From an uncultured bacterium (lineage in GTDB: Bacteria; CAIWAD01), in assembly GCA_903910645.1 (NCBI GenBank), contig CAIWAD010000222.1:1-36023 (forward strand): a stretch of DNA of 36,023 nt, written 5' to 3'. Every line of letters begins with the position of its first letter. Within the stretch, counting starts at the first letter, position 1. The position numbers and the translations under genes are program-made. Shown piece by piece: positions 21,978 to 30,826 of the stretch. The notes under the pieces are model-generated. The model did not search any database, was not told the origin of the DNA, and saw nothing but the letters and a program-made list of their open reading frames with translations.

Positions 21978-24900
21978 ATGACGCGTTGGATCTTGTGTCT
22001 GCTCATCGCACTGCCTCTGTGGGCACGCCCGGTGGATCCCTTTTCCCATGCCGCGCCCCTGCCCTCCGGACAGGGCCTGCACCTGGAATGGACCTTTCCC
22101 GAACCCCAGCTGGAGTCAGTTGACGGGGGCGTTAGTGTGCGTCTGCCCGGTGAAGGCCTCATGGGCATGGCGGGTTCTCCAGACCTGCCGGTGGTGAACC
22201 GCCACATCCGCATTCCCGCCACCAGCGGCGTGCAACTGGAAGTGGTGGAGGCCCAGTGGGTCAGCATGGGAAGCCAGACCGTGGCGCCCTTGCAGGAGCG
22301 TCTGCACACCCAGGCGGATCTGCCCTTGGCCTGGCTGCGCAACGATGAGGCCTTCCGGTTGGACCAGCCCTGGCCGACGGACTGGCTGCGCCTGTCGGAT
22401 CCCATGCTGCTGCGTGAAACCCGCCTGGTCACGCTGTCCGTGGCTCCCGTGCGCTGGAACCCCGTCACCGGGGAGATGCTGCGCCTGGCGCAGCTGGATC
22501 TGCGCGTGCATTTCAGCGGCCGCAACGACCTGAACACACCCTTGCGCGTCCAGGATGAAGAGGAAGGCATTTCCGACGATGGTGAAGGCCTGGTGTACTC
22601 CCATGGCGGCGCAGAGGACCAGTTCCTGCGCCAGATGCTGGGTGGGCGCCTGGTGGAGCTTTCCGGACCTGATGGCGCCAATGGCGGCGCCCTGGAGGCC
22701 ATCGACTGGGACGCGCCGGAGCTGCCGCTGAATTACCTCGTCTTCGCCAAGACCGCGGCCCAAAGCCAGTCGGCCTTTCAGCAGTGGGTGGCGTGGAAGC
22801 GCCAGAAGGGCCACTATGTGAAAGTGGTGGGCGAGAATGATCTGACGGCCTGGACCACCACCACCATCCGCAATGAGATCATCAATCAGTACCAGAACAG
22901 CACGCGCCCACCGCACTATGTGGCGCTGATGGGTGATACGGGCGGCACCTATGCCATTCCCACCCACAGCAGCCAGTATGACCATTACTACGCCGCCATC
23001 GCTGGTGGCGACATCCTGGCGGATGTGGTGGTGGGGCGCATCAGTGTGGAAAGCGCCACCCAGTTGGCCACCGTGCTGAACAAGATCACCGGCTATGAGC
23101 AATCGCCCTACCTGGACAACACCTCCTGGCTGCGGCGCAGCTCCTGGCTCACGGGATCGGGACACTGCGGCGAGAGCATGAGTCAGCTGGCGCGGGACTT
23201 CGCTTTCCAGCTCATCACAGAGCGCGGCTACACCCAGATTGACACGGCCTTCTGCGCCAACAGCCCCAGCTATGTCTACAACTGGTTCAACCAGGGCATC
23301 AGCCACTACAACTACCGTGGCTGGATTGGCATGGAAGGGCTCAGCATCAGCCAGCTCATCGCGCTGCAGCAGGGGCCGCGCACGCCCATCGCGGTCACAT
23401 TCACCTGCAGCAGCGGCGACTTCGCCGACGGCCAGTCCTACACGGAGGGATTCCTGCGTGGCGGCACGGCCACCACGCCAGGGGGCGCGGCGGCGGCCAT
23501 GGGCTTCTGCACGCCCCAGACCCACACGGCCTACAACAACCTGGTGGACGGAGGTTTCTGGAGCGCCCTGCTGGACTACCGCATTCCCCAGGTGGGCACC
23601 TGCATGTTCCGCGGCAAGCAGGAGCTTTTCAACACCCTGCCGCCCGGCGATGGCAACATCAGCAACTTCTCCTACTGGGCGAATCTGATGGGCGATCCGG
23701 GCATGGAACAGTGGTGCGGCGTGCCGGACGTGCTTTCCTTTGAAGCGGTTCCCAACGCCCTGGGAACAGGCGCCCAGGCCCTGGACCTGCGCGTGCGCGA
23801 TCAGAACAACCAACCCGTCGCGGGCGTGGCGGTGTGCGCGTACTTCAGCGCCACACAAATGGATCTGGCGGTAACGGACTCCGAAGGTCGCGTGGTGCTG
23901 AGCCTGCCCACCCTGGATGCGGGCACGCTCTACCTGACGGCCACCAAGGCGTTCAACAAGCCTGCCCGCGCCACTGTGACACTGGATGGCGCCCTGGCCA
24001 TGCCCGTGCTGGACAGCTTCCAGGTGGTGGACGCCAGTGGCGATGACCTGTGGACTCCTGGCGAGGCGGCCCAGGTGCAGCTTGTCTTCCACAACGCCTC
24101 CGCCTCCTTAAGCCTGGGTCAATTGGCGCTGAGCGCCGAACTGGCCGACGAGGCCTCGGCCCAGTGGGCCGTGTCCGCGTCCACTCTTCCCGCCCTGGGG
24201 CCGCTGGAGTCGGGATCCATCACGCTGCCGCTGGAACTCACCGCGTCGTCGTCGTGGACGGAAGGCCTGCCAGTGCGCCTGCACCTGCAACTGGCCAGCG
24301 GTCACGATTCCTTCACCGTGCGGGCGGATCTTCCCTTGAGCACGCCCGCCCTTGGGGTGCAGGGTTCCGCCTCCACCGATGGCCCGCTCTATCCCGGCCA
24401 GATCGTTTCCTGGCTGCTGCGCTTGCGCAACGACGGCACGCGCACGGCCCGCCAGCTGGTGGTGACGCCGAGCTTCCCAGAGAACAGCGGCATGTCCGTT
24501 GGTCCCGTCGAGCTGGTGGTGGACAGCCTGGGCGTGGACGAAGTGGTGAACCTGGAGTTGCAGGTGAGCGCCGCCAACGATCTGGTGCCGGGTTACAGCA
24601 GCACCATGACCCTGGCGTGGGAAGACCAGAGCATGGGCGCCGTGGGCGAAGTGGTGTCCCCGGTGGTGCTGGGCAACCAGCTGGTGGGGGATCCCACCGG
24701 GCCGGATGCCCACGGCTACTATGCCTTTGAAAGCACGGACACCCAGTGGACCCAGGCCCCGGCCTACAACTGGATTGAGATCGCTCCCGGCGCGGGCGGC
24801 ACGGGCACCGTGCTGAACATCCCGGACACGGCGGACGAGGCCGATGCCAGCCGGCGCGTGGAGCTGCCCTTTCCCTTCACCGTCTACGGCGAGACTTATA

Positions 24901-26693
24901 CCAGCCTGGCGGTGTGCTCCAACGGCTTCGTGGCCTTCGGGCCCCTGGCCCATTTGCAGACGGATTTCCGCAACCATTTCCTGCCCTGCGGCATGGGGCC
25001 GGAACCCATGATCGCCCCCATGTGGGACGACTTCAAACTGGCGGGCGATGCGCAGATTTGCGTGAAGCAGCTGGAGGGCCAGGGCATCTTCGTGGTGGAG
25101 TGGTACCGCATGCGCACCAACTCCAACAACCGCATCAACACATTCCAGTTGCTGCTGCACGACCCGGCGGTCTATCCCACGCCCACGGGGGATGGTGAGA
25201 TCATCTACCAGTACGCCCTTTTCGATGACACGCAGAGCAACGACCAGGACTTCCCCTACTGCACGGTGGGCCTGAAAAACCAGGACGCCACCATTGGCCT
25301 CACCTTGCTCAATTACCATCAAAGGCCCAGCACGGCGGCCGCTTTCGCGGCGGGCAAGGCTGTGCGCATCTCCACCAGCATCGGCCTCACCACGGACCCC
25401 CCCGTGTTGGTGCTGGACGATACGCCCCTGGCACTGAATCTCTCAGCCACGGAGGTGGAATCCGGCGATGTCAGCCTGAGCCTTTCCAACATCGGGCAGG
25501 CGCCCCTCTTGTGGCAGGCCTCCGTGGTGCCGCCGGAGAACTGGCCCCCCGACAGTCTGGGCGGCGGCTTGCGCGATGCTGGTGGGCCGGACTCCTACGG
25601 TTACACCTGGATGGACAACCTGGAGGAGAACGGTCCCGCCCAGGGCTGGGTGGACATGTGGGATGCGGGCACGGATCTGGTGCTCAACACCTGGAACGAG
25701 CAGGTGGACACCGCGGACGACGGCTATGCCGATCCCATCGACCTGCCCTTCGCCTTCCCCTTCTATGGCGAGACGCACAGCCGCCTGTGGGTGTGCGCCA
25801 ACGGCTTCGTCACGTTCAGCGAGCCGGACGCCATGTACTGGCAGAACAACCTGAGTGGAATTCCCAATACCATTGCGCCGGACCGCAGCCTGATGGTGTG
25901 GTGGGACGACCTGCTCAACAACGCGGTGGTGCAGGGCTATATCCGCTACTGGACCAATGCGGCGGACAGCGCCGTGGTCACCTGGCAGGCCATTCCCCAC
26001 TTCAACCAGGGCTCCTATGGCGGACCCTTCACCTTCCAGGTGGTGCTGGAGTCCAATGGCCGCATCACCTACAACTACGGCAACATGACCGCCTCGGACA
26101 CGGACAGTGATAGTGGAACCCTGGGTGTGCAATGGGATGAGAGCACTGGTTTCGCCATCCGCCACATGCTCATTGCCCGGGACAACACCACCATCCGCAT
26201 CCTGCCTCCTTTCTGGTTGCAGATGGTGACGCCCACAGGCTCCATCGCCGGTGGAGAATCTGGTCAGTTGACCGTGCGCGCCCACAACAATGTGCAGGGC
26301 CTGCTCTTGCCGGAAGGCGAATACAGCGCAGCCGTGCAGCTTCATACCAACGACCTGGAGCATGCGGACACCACGCTGCCTGTGACCTTGCGCGTGGGTG
26401 ATGTGGCGGTGGACACGCCCCAGCGCCCGCTAAGTTTCCATGTGGGCGAGGCCTGGCCCAACCCCTTCAACCCCACGGCGACCCTGGCCTTCACACTGCC
26501 GGCGCCGGAGCATGTGAGCGCCCGCTTGCACAATGTGCAGGGCCAGGTGGTGGGCACGCTGTTCAGTGGCCAATTGGGGGCAGGAGAGCATCGTCTGGCC
26601 ATCCGTGGGGAAGGCCTGGCCAGCGGCCTCTACTTCCTGGAGCTGGAAGCCGGGCCCAATCGCGCGGTGCGCAAGCTGACCCTGCTCAAGTAG
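21978..26693 (+). CDS. Gingipain-like (C25 family) secreted protein with C-terminal sorting domain; catalytic His position is Trp
   Basis: A 1571-residue exported protein. Signal peptide ~1-16; a C25-type propeptide ~35-185. The caspase-like catalytic domain is ~250-590: LNYLVFAKTA, YVALMGDTGG, DHYYAAIAGGDILADVVVGR, and Cys477 in TFTCSSGDF at the nucleophile position. Where gingipains have Gly-His-Gly, this reads YRGWIGMEG with Trp449, so the His-Cys dyad looks incomplete. Several Ig-like domains follow (~590-900). Then come two related beta-domains, ~907-1110 and ~1203-1405, each opening with GPD-x-GY and containing CSNGFVAF or CANGFVTF. The last 80 residues are the sorting module: AWPNPFNPTATLAFTLPAP and ASGLYFLEL, ending LTLLK. 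No ribosome site is strong; GGAAGGA lies about 12 bases before the ATG. It may be a divergent peptidase or a non-catalytic surface protein. Confidence 0.85.
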   Translation: MTRWILCLLIALPLWARPVDPFSHAAPLPSGQGLHLEWTFPEPQLESVDGGVSVRLPGEGLMGMAGSPDLPVVNRHIRIPATSGVQLEVVEAQWVSMGSQTVAPLQERLHTQADLPLAWLRNDEAFRLDQPWPTDWLRLSDPMLLRETRLVTLSVAPVRWNPVTGEMLRLAQLDLRVHFSGRNDLNTPLRVQDEEEGISDDGEGLVYSHGGAEDQFLRQMLGGRLVELSGPDGANGGALEAIDWDAPELPLNYLVFAKTAAQSQSAFQQWVAWKRQKGHYVKVVGENDLTAWTTTTIRNEIINQYQNSTRPPHYVALMGDTGGTYAIPTHSSQYDHYYAAIAGGDILADVVVGRISVESATQLATVLNKITGYEQSPYLDNTSWLRRSSWLTGSGHCGESMSQLARDFAFQLITERGYTQIDTAFCANSPSYVYNWFNQGISHYNYRGWIGMEGLSISQLIALQQGPRTPIAVTFTCSSGDFADGQSYTEGFLRGGTATTPGGAAAAMGFCTPQTHTAYNNLVDGGFWSALLDYRIPQVGTCMFRGKQELFNTLPPGDGNISNFSYWANLMGDPGMEQWCGVPDVLSFEAVPNALGTGAQALDLRVRDQNNQPVAGVAVCAYFSATQMDLAVTDSEGRVVLSLPTLDAGTLYLTATKAFNKPARATVTLDGALAMPVLDSFQVVDASGDDLWTPGEAAQVQLVFHNASASLSLGQLALSAELADEASAQWAVSASTLPALGPLESGSITLPLELTASSSWTEGLPVRLHLQLASGHDSFTVRADLPLSTPALGVQGSASTDGPLYPGQIVSWLLRLRNDGTRTARQLVVTPSFPENSGMSVGPVELVVDSLGVDEVVNLELQVSAANDLVPGYSSTMTLAWEDQSMGAVGEVVSPVVLGNQLVGDPTGPDAHGYYAFESTDTQWTQAPAYNWIEIAPGAGGTGTVLNIPDTADEADASRRVELPFPFTVYGETYTSLAVCSNGFVAFGPLAHLQTDFRNHFLPCGMGPEPMIAPMWDDFKLAGDAQICVKQLEGQGIFVVEWYRMRTNSNNRINTFQLLLHDPAVYPTPTGDGEIIYQYALFDDTQSNDQDFPYCTVGLKNQDATIGLTLLNYHQRPSTAAAFAAGKAVRISTSIGLTTDPPVLVLDDTPLALNLSATEVESGDVSLSLSNIGQAPLLWQASVVPPENWPPDSLGGGLRDAGGPDSYGYTWMDNLEENGPAQGWVDMWDAGTDLVLNTWNEQVDTADDGYADPIDLPFAFPFYGETHSRLWVCANGFVTFSEPDAMYWQNNLSGIPNTIAPDRSLMVWWDDLLNNAVVQGYIRYWTNAADSAVVTWQAIPHFNQGSYGGPFTFQVVLESNGRITYNYGNMTASDTDSDSGTLGVQWDESTGFAIRHMLIARDNTTIRILPPFWLQMVTPTGSIAGGESGQLTVRAHNNVQGLLLPEGEYSAAVQLHTNDLEHADTTLPVTLRVGDVAVDTPQRPLSFHVGEAWPNPFNPTATLAFTLPAPEHVSARLHNVQGQVVGTLFSGQLGAGEHRLAIRGEGLASGLYFLELEAGPNRAVRKLTLLK

Positions 26694-26716
26694 ACAGGGT
26701 CACTGGACATGACACG

Positions 26717-26743
26717 AAAGGGGCGGCTGCGGCCGCCCCTTTT
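26717..26743. terminator. Bidirectional rho-independent terminator
   Basis: AAAGGGGCGGC (26717-26727) and GCCGCCCCTTT (26732-26742), a perfect 11-bp stem around TGCG, with TTTT at the plus-strand end and TTT on the other strand. It sits between the convergent gingipain-like and AhpD-like genes and serves both. Confidence 0.9.
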
Positions 26744-26765
26744 CATGATCAGGCACGGGTTTGTG

Positions 26766-27377
26766 TCAGAAGTCGGCCAGACCGCGCTCGCCCGCCACGC
26801 CATCCTCCACCTGCACCTGCAGGGCATTGTTCATCAGTGCGAAGAAGACATACTGGGCCACAAGGGAGATGAGATCCACCACCTGGCCCTCCGTCAACTC
26901 TCCGCGAACGCGCTCCCACAGTGCGGCGCTGATGGTGCGTGCCTCCACCAGTTCGTCCGTCAGGGACAGCAGAGCCTCCTCTCGTGGCGTGAACGCGTCG
27001 TGCCGCGCGGAATGGATGGAGGCCAGCTCCTCCTCGCTAATGCCGAACTCCCGCCCCACCGGCACATGGTGTTTCCACACATAGTCGCTGCGGTACAGGC
27101 AGGCCATGCGCAGGATGACCAACTCCTGCTCGCGCACACTGAGGCCCATCAGGGTCTTGGAGCTTACCCAGAAGTCCAGGAAGCTCTCCATGGTGCGCGG
27201 ATTGTGCATGATGGAACCCAGCACATTGCGCGGGAAACCTGGGCCTTTCAGTCCCGCTCCCGGAATGCGCCCCAGAATGCCCATGCAGGCTTCGCTCAAT
27301 TCCTCCACAGGGCGGGGAATCAGCCGCGGCGCGGATTCAACGGGATGGATGGGCCCTTCCGGAAGATCCTGCCTCAT
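26766..27377 (-). CDS. Carboxymuconolactone decarboxylase / AhpD-fold protein lacking the CxxC pair
   Basis: A 203-residue all-helical protein. The CMD domain (~60-160) is recognisable from LSVREQELVILRMACLYRSDYVWKH, split here as LSVREQELVILRMA plus CLYRSDYVWKHH, then GISEEELASI and FTPREEALLSLTDELVEART. Redox-active AhpD has Cys-x-x-Cys; here the matching place is SDYVW, with one Cys seven residues earlier, as in non-redox members that use a Tyr, a Glu or a His instead. The ATG at 27377 overlaps the stop of the ThDP enzyme gene (ATGA), so the two are one operon and probably one pathway. Its reaction is not known. Confidence 0.82.
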   Translation of the reverse strand: MRQDLPEGPIHPVESAPRLIPRPVEELSEACMGILGRIPGAGLKGPGFPRNVLGSIMHNPRTMESFLDFWVSSKTLMGLSVREQELVILRMACLYRSDYVWKHHVPVGREFGISEEELASIHSARHDAFTPREEALLSLTDELVEARTISAALWERVRGELTEGQVVDLISLVAQYVFFALMNNALQVQVEDGVAGERGLADF

Positions 27378-28579
27378 GCGGCCTCTCCTGTGTTTGTGGA
27401 TTCAACCCAGGCGCGAAAGCCCCTGGCCAGATGCGCCAGGCGCGGCGCCTCTCCGGCGGGCAGGGCGTGGGGCATGTTGGCCCCTTTCGCCTTGACCCGG
27501 GGATGGATGAAGGAGCCCGGCTCGTCGGGTTTGGTCTCAATGACCCGCGCCAGATGGTGATACAAGGGCGAGAGCGGAAGGCTTTCCGCCGTGCCCACGG
27601 AAGCGCCCACATGGTTGTTCAAGATGTACCAGTGCAGGTTGGGCGGATACTGGGCTGTCAACTGCTCCTTCATGGTGCTCATCTGGGCATTCTGGTCGCC
27701 ATCCACCACCACCACCTCCAGATCCGGCCTGCTGGTGGCCAGTCCCCAGCCCACGGCAAGACTGCTGCCCATGCAACCCACATTGTAGAAGGAACCAGGC
27801 CGGTCCACCCGGGCTTGTGCCGCGCGTGAGGTGAAGCCGTTGGCGTAGATCATGGCCGCGCGGGGATGGGCGGCGGCCAGGGCCAAGAGTGCCGCGTCCC
27901 GCGTGGGGGATTGATGGAAGCGCAAGGAATCGGGCAGGCTGGCATCTCCTTTTTTCTCGCGCAGGTGGTCCAGCCAATAGGATGGGATTTGTGCGAAATC
28001 CACGGGCAGGGCGTTCATGGCGGTGCGGTGGAAGGCCTGTGGCGACAGGCGCAGCACGCCCAGATTGCCGGCGCGGGCCGCGGCCAGGGTGGCATGAAGG
28101 GCGTCCAGGATCTGTCCGCCATCCCGGTCCCCCAGGACGCAGGCGCCGCTTCCGAAGACCAGACGACACAGCTCATCCGTGCGATGGCCAATGGCTAGAT
28201 GAGGCTCGCTGGCGTCTTCCGCCCCCCATCCGCGCCAAGTGACAAGGGCGGCGATGGGGATCTGGTAGACCTCTTCACCCGCCAAAGTCAGGAAACCGTC
28301 ACCCGCGTTGAACAAACCGCTGTTCTGCAGGTGCACCAGGGCGGGTCGTCCCTTGCCGAACCAGATGCCGGTGGCGATTCCCGCCAGGTTGCCCTCATGA
28401 TTGGTCATCACCAGGCGCAGTCGCTGCTCCCGCGCCGCCTGACTCGTCAGCCATTGCCAGGTGTCAGTGATGGAGCACGGCACACTGACAAAGTCCTGAA
28501 CGCCAGCATCCAGACAGGCCTTCAGCAGATCCTGCTCGGTTGGCTTGGGCTGACCCCGATCCACGGACGAATGGACCAC
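27374..28579 (-). CDS. ThDP-dependent decarboxylase, phosphonopyruvate-decarboxylase-like
   Basis: 401 residues holding both halves of a short ThDP enzyme. The pyrimidine-binding half (~15-190) has DFVSVPCSITDTWQWL, then NHEGNLAGIATGIWFGKG with the cofactor-activating Glu, and LVHLQNSGLFNAGDG, closely like phosphonopyruvate and sulfopyruvate decarboxylases. The PP-binding half (~220-370) has FYNVGCMGSSLAVGWGLA and VVVVDGDQNAQMSTM, with ILNNHVGAS closing the Mg/ThDP motif; the usual Gly-Asp-Gly reads Gly-Asp-Gln. GTG 28579 is the start, with GGAGGG five bases upstream. No PEP mutase or other phosphonate gene is nearby, so phosphonopyruvate itself may not be the substrate. It is overlapped by the AhpD-fold gene. 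Confidence 0.8.
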   Translation of the reverse strand: MVHSSVDRGQPKPTEQDLLKACLDAGVQDFVSVPCSITDTWQWLTSQAAREQRLRLVMTNHEGNLAGIATGIWFGKGRPALVHLQNSGLFNAGDGFLTLAGEEVYQIPIAALVTWRGWGAEDASEPHLAIGHRTDELCRLVFGSGACVLGDRDGGQILDALHATLAAARAGNLGVLRLSPQAFHRTAMNALPVDFAQIPSYWLDHLREKKGDASLPDSLRFHQSPTRDAALLALAAAHPRAAMIYANGFTSRAAQARVDRPGSFYNVGCMGSSLAVGWGLATSRPDLEVVVVDGDQNAQMSTMKEQLTAQYPPNLHWYILNNHVGASVGTAESLPLSPLYHHLARVIETKPDEPGSFIHPRVKAKGANMPHALPAGEAPRLAHLARGFRAWVESTNTGEAA

Positions 28580-28969
28580 GAAGACCCTCCAGCGGCCATA
28601 TGGAATGCTCCAAGACTAGTGGAGCCGCTCCATGCCTGGCCTTGTTCAAAAGGATGATGAGACAAAGTTCAAGCGCCGGGGGGCGCGCATGTCCGAATGA
28701 CAGTATTCCGGAGACTGTTCCGAACAGGAACAATCACCGGCCTACTTACCAAATGCATAGGATGAAGCAAAGCAATGTGGGCGAAAAGGTGCCTTGTTTC
28801 AGAACAAGCAGCCAATGGTCAGAAGGGCTTTGCAAGAGCATAGGAAGCTGTGAAAGTCAAGACAATCAACAAGATCGTCCTGTTCAAGCTTGCGCCCCAT
28901 TAGGCTTTTGTGGATATTGGACTAAAAATGATCTGATTCGACCCCCCAATGGCAAAGACAGGAGCTCGC
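28580..28969. other. 390-bp divergent non-coding region with inverted repeats
   Basis: Lies between the starts of the ThDP enzyme (minus) and beta-propeller (plus) genes and is clearly less GC-rich than its surroundings. It contains two nested inverted repeats at 28715-28731 (CTGTTC-C-GAACAG and GTTCC-GAACA-GGAAC), a weaker TCCGAAT/ATTCCGGA pair just before them, and a plus-strand promoter-like TTGCGC (28890-28895), 19 bases, TATTGG (28915-28920). I see no gene in it. Confidence 0.45.
28715..28731. promoter_or_regulatory. Operator-like overlapping palindromes
   Basis: CTGTTCCGAACAG (28715-28727) and GTTCC-GAACA-GGAAC (28717-28731) share bases, giving two alternative dyads, 136 bp upstream of the ThDP enzyme start and about 240 bp upstream of the propeller gene. 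The site could bind a dimeric repressor; the binding protein is unknown. Confidence 0.3.
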
Positions 28970-30394
28970 ATGGTTCGCACAGCTTTGACGGCCACACTGG
29001 CATTGGCCACCCTCTCACCGTTGTGGGCCCAGGCTTCCCTTGCGTGGAACCAGCCCACGCGTGGCGTGGCCGTGGCCGTGGATGCCCAGCGCAATGTGTT
29101 CACCGTGGATTTCGACTACAATCCTGCGGGCGACATTGCCTTGACCAAGCGAGACACGGATGGAAATCTTCTCTGGACCACCGGCTTCAACCAGACGGAC
29201 AACACCCTGTGGGAGAAGGCCGCATGGCTGGATTGCGATTCCCAGGGGCGCGCGGTGGTGTGCGGCACTTTGATGAGTGGATACAGCAACCCCGTGAACG
29301 CTGCAAGTATTCTCATGAAGTTTGACACCGACGGCACCTTGTTGTGGCGCCAGGTTTTCGATTCCTCCTTTGACGGCTCGTCCACCCGCAAATGCCTGGT
29401 GGATGCCCAGGACAACATTTATGTGCTGGGCCTTGGCATGGGCAACGCCGGCCTGACCACCCGCGTGCGCAAGTTCGCGCCGGATGGCGTCGTGGTCTGG
29501 ACCTGGCAGGATTCTCAAGGGATTGGAGCTCCCCAGAACCTGAAGTTCACGCCCGATGGCGGCCTGCTGGTGATGGCCCGTGGCACGGTTGGCAGCACCA
29601 ACGGCTTTGCCAAGGTGAATGGCGACGGCACCCTGGCGTGGAGCCTGACCGGCATCATCAGCATTCCCTCCTGCGATGCCGCTGGTGACGCCCAGGGCGG
29701 CACCTATTTGGTCCACGGAGAGAATGCCTTCAACGGCGGCATGGTGCTGCGCAAGCTGGACGCCGCCGGTGCAACCCAGTGGAGCACGGTGCACGCCATC
29801 GGGGGCACGCGCGTGCAGGTGGGCAGCGACAATCTGCCCCTCATCTGCGGCTCGCCCAACTACAACGGCACGGGCGCGGCTTTTTTGAAGTGCACGACCT
29901 CCGGCGCGCCCCTGTGGAGCAACATGAATGCCGACGGCGCGCTGAACCTGCTCACCCAGTCCATGTTCATCCTGGACGGACAGAACAACGGCTACCTGGC
30001 GGCGGCCAGCTTTGGGGCGGGCATGGAGATGGCGGTGTGTCGCGTGAATGCCGACGGCAGCAGCGGCTGGACCTTCACCATGCCATCGGGAGGGGCTGTG
30101 GCCCTGGACAGGGACAGCGCCAACGCCATTTACCTGGTGGGTGGGCACACAGCGAAGATTCAGCAAGGTCCGCCCGCGCTCCCTGCTCCCGTGGTGGACT
30201 ATGTGTGGGGGCCGGCCTGCAATTCCCGCCTGGAGTGGAATGCCGTTCCCGGCGCGCTGGACTACCAGGTGTGGGGCGCCAGCATGCTGGGCCAGTCTTG
30301 GCAGGAACTGGGCGTCACTGGCCAGCTCAACTGGAGCCTTCCCTGTGAAGCCGGTGGCATGGGAATCTTCCGGGTGGTGGCGCGAGGCAATTAG
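28970..30394 (+). CDS. Secreted beta-propeller protein
   Basis: A 474-residue exported protein of unknown role. Signal peptide ~1-20 (LATLSPLWA then QA). Residues ~22-405 form repeated blades of ~45-50 residues with a 'D-x-DGxLLW' type pattern: KRDTDGNLLWTTGF, KFDTDGTLLWRQVF, KFAPDGVVVWTW, KVNGDGTLAWSL, KLDAAGATQWSTV, KCTTSGAPLWSN and RVNADGSSGWTF, about seven blades, as in PQQ-like or SBBP propellers. The end (~410-474) looks like a fibronectin-type III domain (LEWNAVPGALDYQVWGA). It lacks the NPFNP sorting module of its neighbours. Start 28970 is set by AGGAG five bases before; an ATG at 28949 in frame lacks such a site. A strong terminator follows. Confidence 0.85.
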   Translation: MVRTALTATLALATLSPLWAQASLAWNQPTRGVAVAVDAQRNVFTVDFDYNPAGDIALTKRDTDGNLLWTTGFNQTDNTLWEKAAWLDCDSQGRAVVCGTLMSGYSNPVNAASILMKFDTDGTLLWRQVFDSSFDGSSTRKCLVDAQDNIYVLGLGMGNAGLTTRVRKFAPDGVVVWTWQDSQGIGAPQNLKFTPDGGLLVMARGTVGSTNGFAKVNGDGTLAWSLTGIISIPSCDAAGDAQGGTYLVHGENAFNGGMVLRKLDAAGATQWSTVHAIGGTRVQVGSDNLPLICGSPNYNGTGAAFLKCTTSGAPLWSNMNADGALNLLTQSMFILDGQNNGYLAAASFGAGMEMAVCRVNADGSSGWTFTMPSGGAVALDRDSANAIYLVGGHTAKIQQGPPALPAPVVDYVWGPACNSRLEWNAVPGALDYQVWGASMLGQSWQELGVTGQLNWSLPCEAGGMGIFRVVARGN

Positions 30395-30413
30395 CGGCAG
30401 GGCGAAAACAGAC

Positions 30414-30438
30414 AAAAGGGGGCCGAGGCCCCCTTTTT
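30414..30438. terminator. Bidirectional rho-independent terminator
   Basis: AAAAGGGGGCC (30414-30424) and GGCCCCCTTTTT (30427-30438). It ends the beta-propeller gene on the plus strand, with TTTTT, and the Nfu gene on the minus strand, with TTTT. Confidence 0.9.
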
Positions 30439-30455
30439 CGTGCATGAAGAAAGGG

Positions 30456-30692
30456 CTACCAGGCTTGCTCCACCAGAATCTCCGGGTCCACTTCCTGGCG
30501 CAAAATGCGCTCGATGCCGGATTTCAGCGTAATGGTGGCGGAAGGGCAGCCGGAACAGGCGCCGCCCAGGCGCAGGAAGACCACTTTGTCGCGGATCTCC
30601 ACCAGTTCGCAGTAGCCACCGTCCATTTCCAGGGCGGGGGCGATTTTCTCTTCCAGGATCAGGCTGATCTGGTCGCTCAGGGTGTCGCTCAT
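30456..30692 (-). CDS. NifU-like C-terminal (Nfu) Fe-S scaffold protein
   Basis: A 78-residue stand-alone Nfu domain that carries an Fe-S cluster between two monomers. IAPALEMDGGYCELVEI leads to LRLGGACSGCPSATITLKSG, with the cluster ligands Cys46 and Cys49, and then EQILV-type ending (PEILVEQAW). The start ATG 30692 gives the family's usual short N-terminus; there is no good ribosome site, and a TTG start at 30740 is possible. It lies 134 bp downstream of the PabA-like gene on the same strand, with the shared terminator just after it. Other suf or isc genes are not in the window. Confidence 0.9.
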   Translation of the reverse strand: MSDTLSDQISLILEEKIAPALEMDGGYCELVEIRDKVVFLRLGGACSGCPSATITLKSGIERILRQEVDPEILVEQAW

Positions 30693-30826
30693 GATTGTGT
30701 CCGTGAATTGGGCGTGGATGCTGGCCACAAGCGCCCGCAATGGGCCGCTGGGTGGGCATCAATGAGGCAGATTGCCCGTGGGAGCGCAAGCCTTGGGCCA
30801 AGTTAGCCTTTCGAAAGGGCGCCTTG

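Noticed and set aside
22116-25322. Long minus-strand frames (22116-24092, 24108-25322) inside the gingipain-like gene
   Set aside because: Antisense shadows without start signals; the plus-strand gene is continuous and recognisable throughout.
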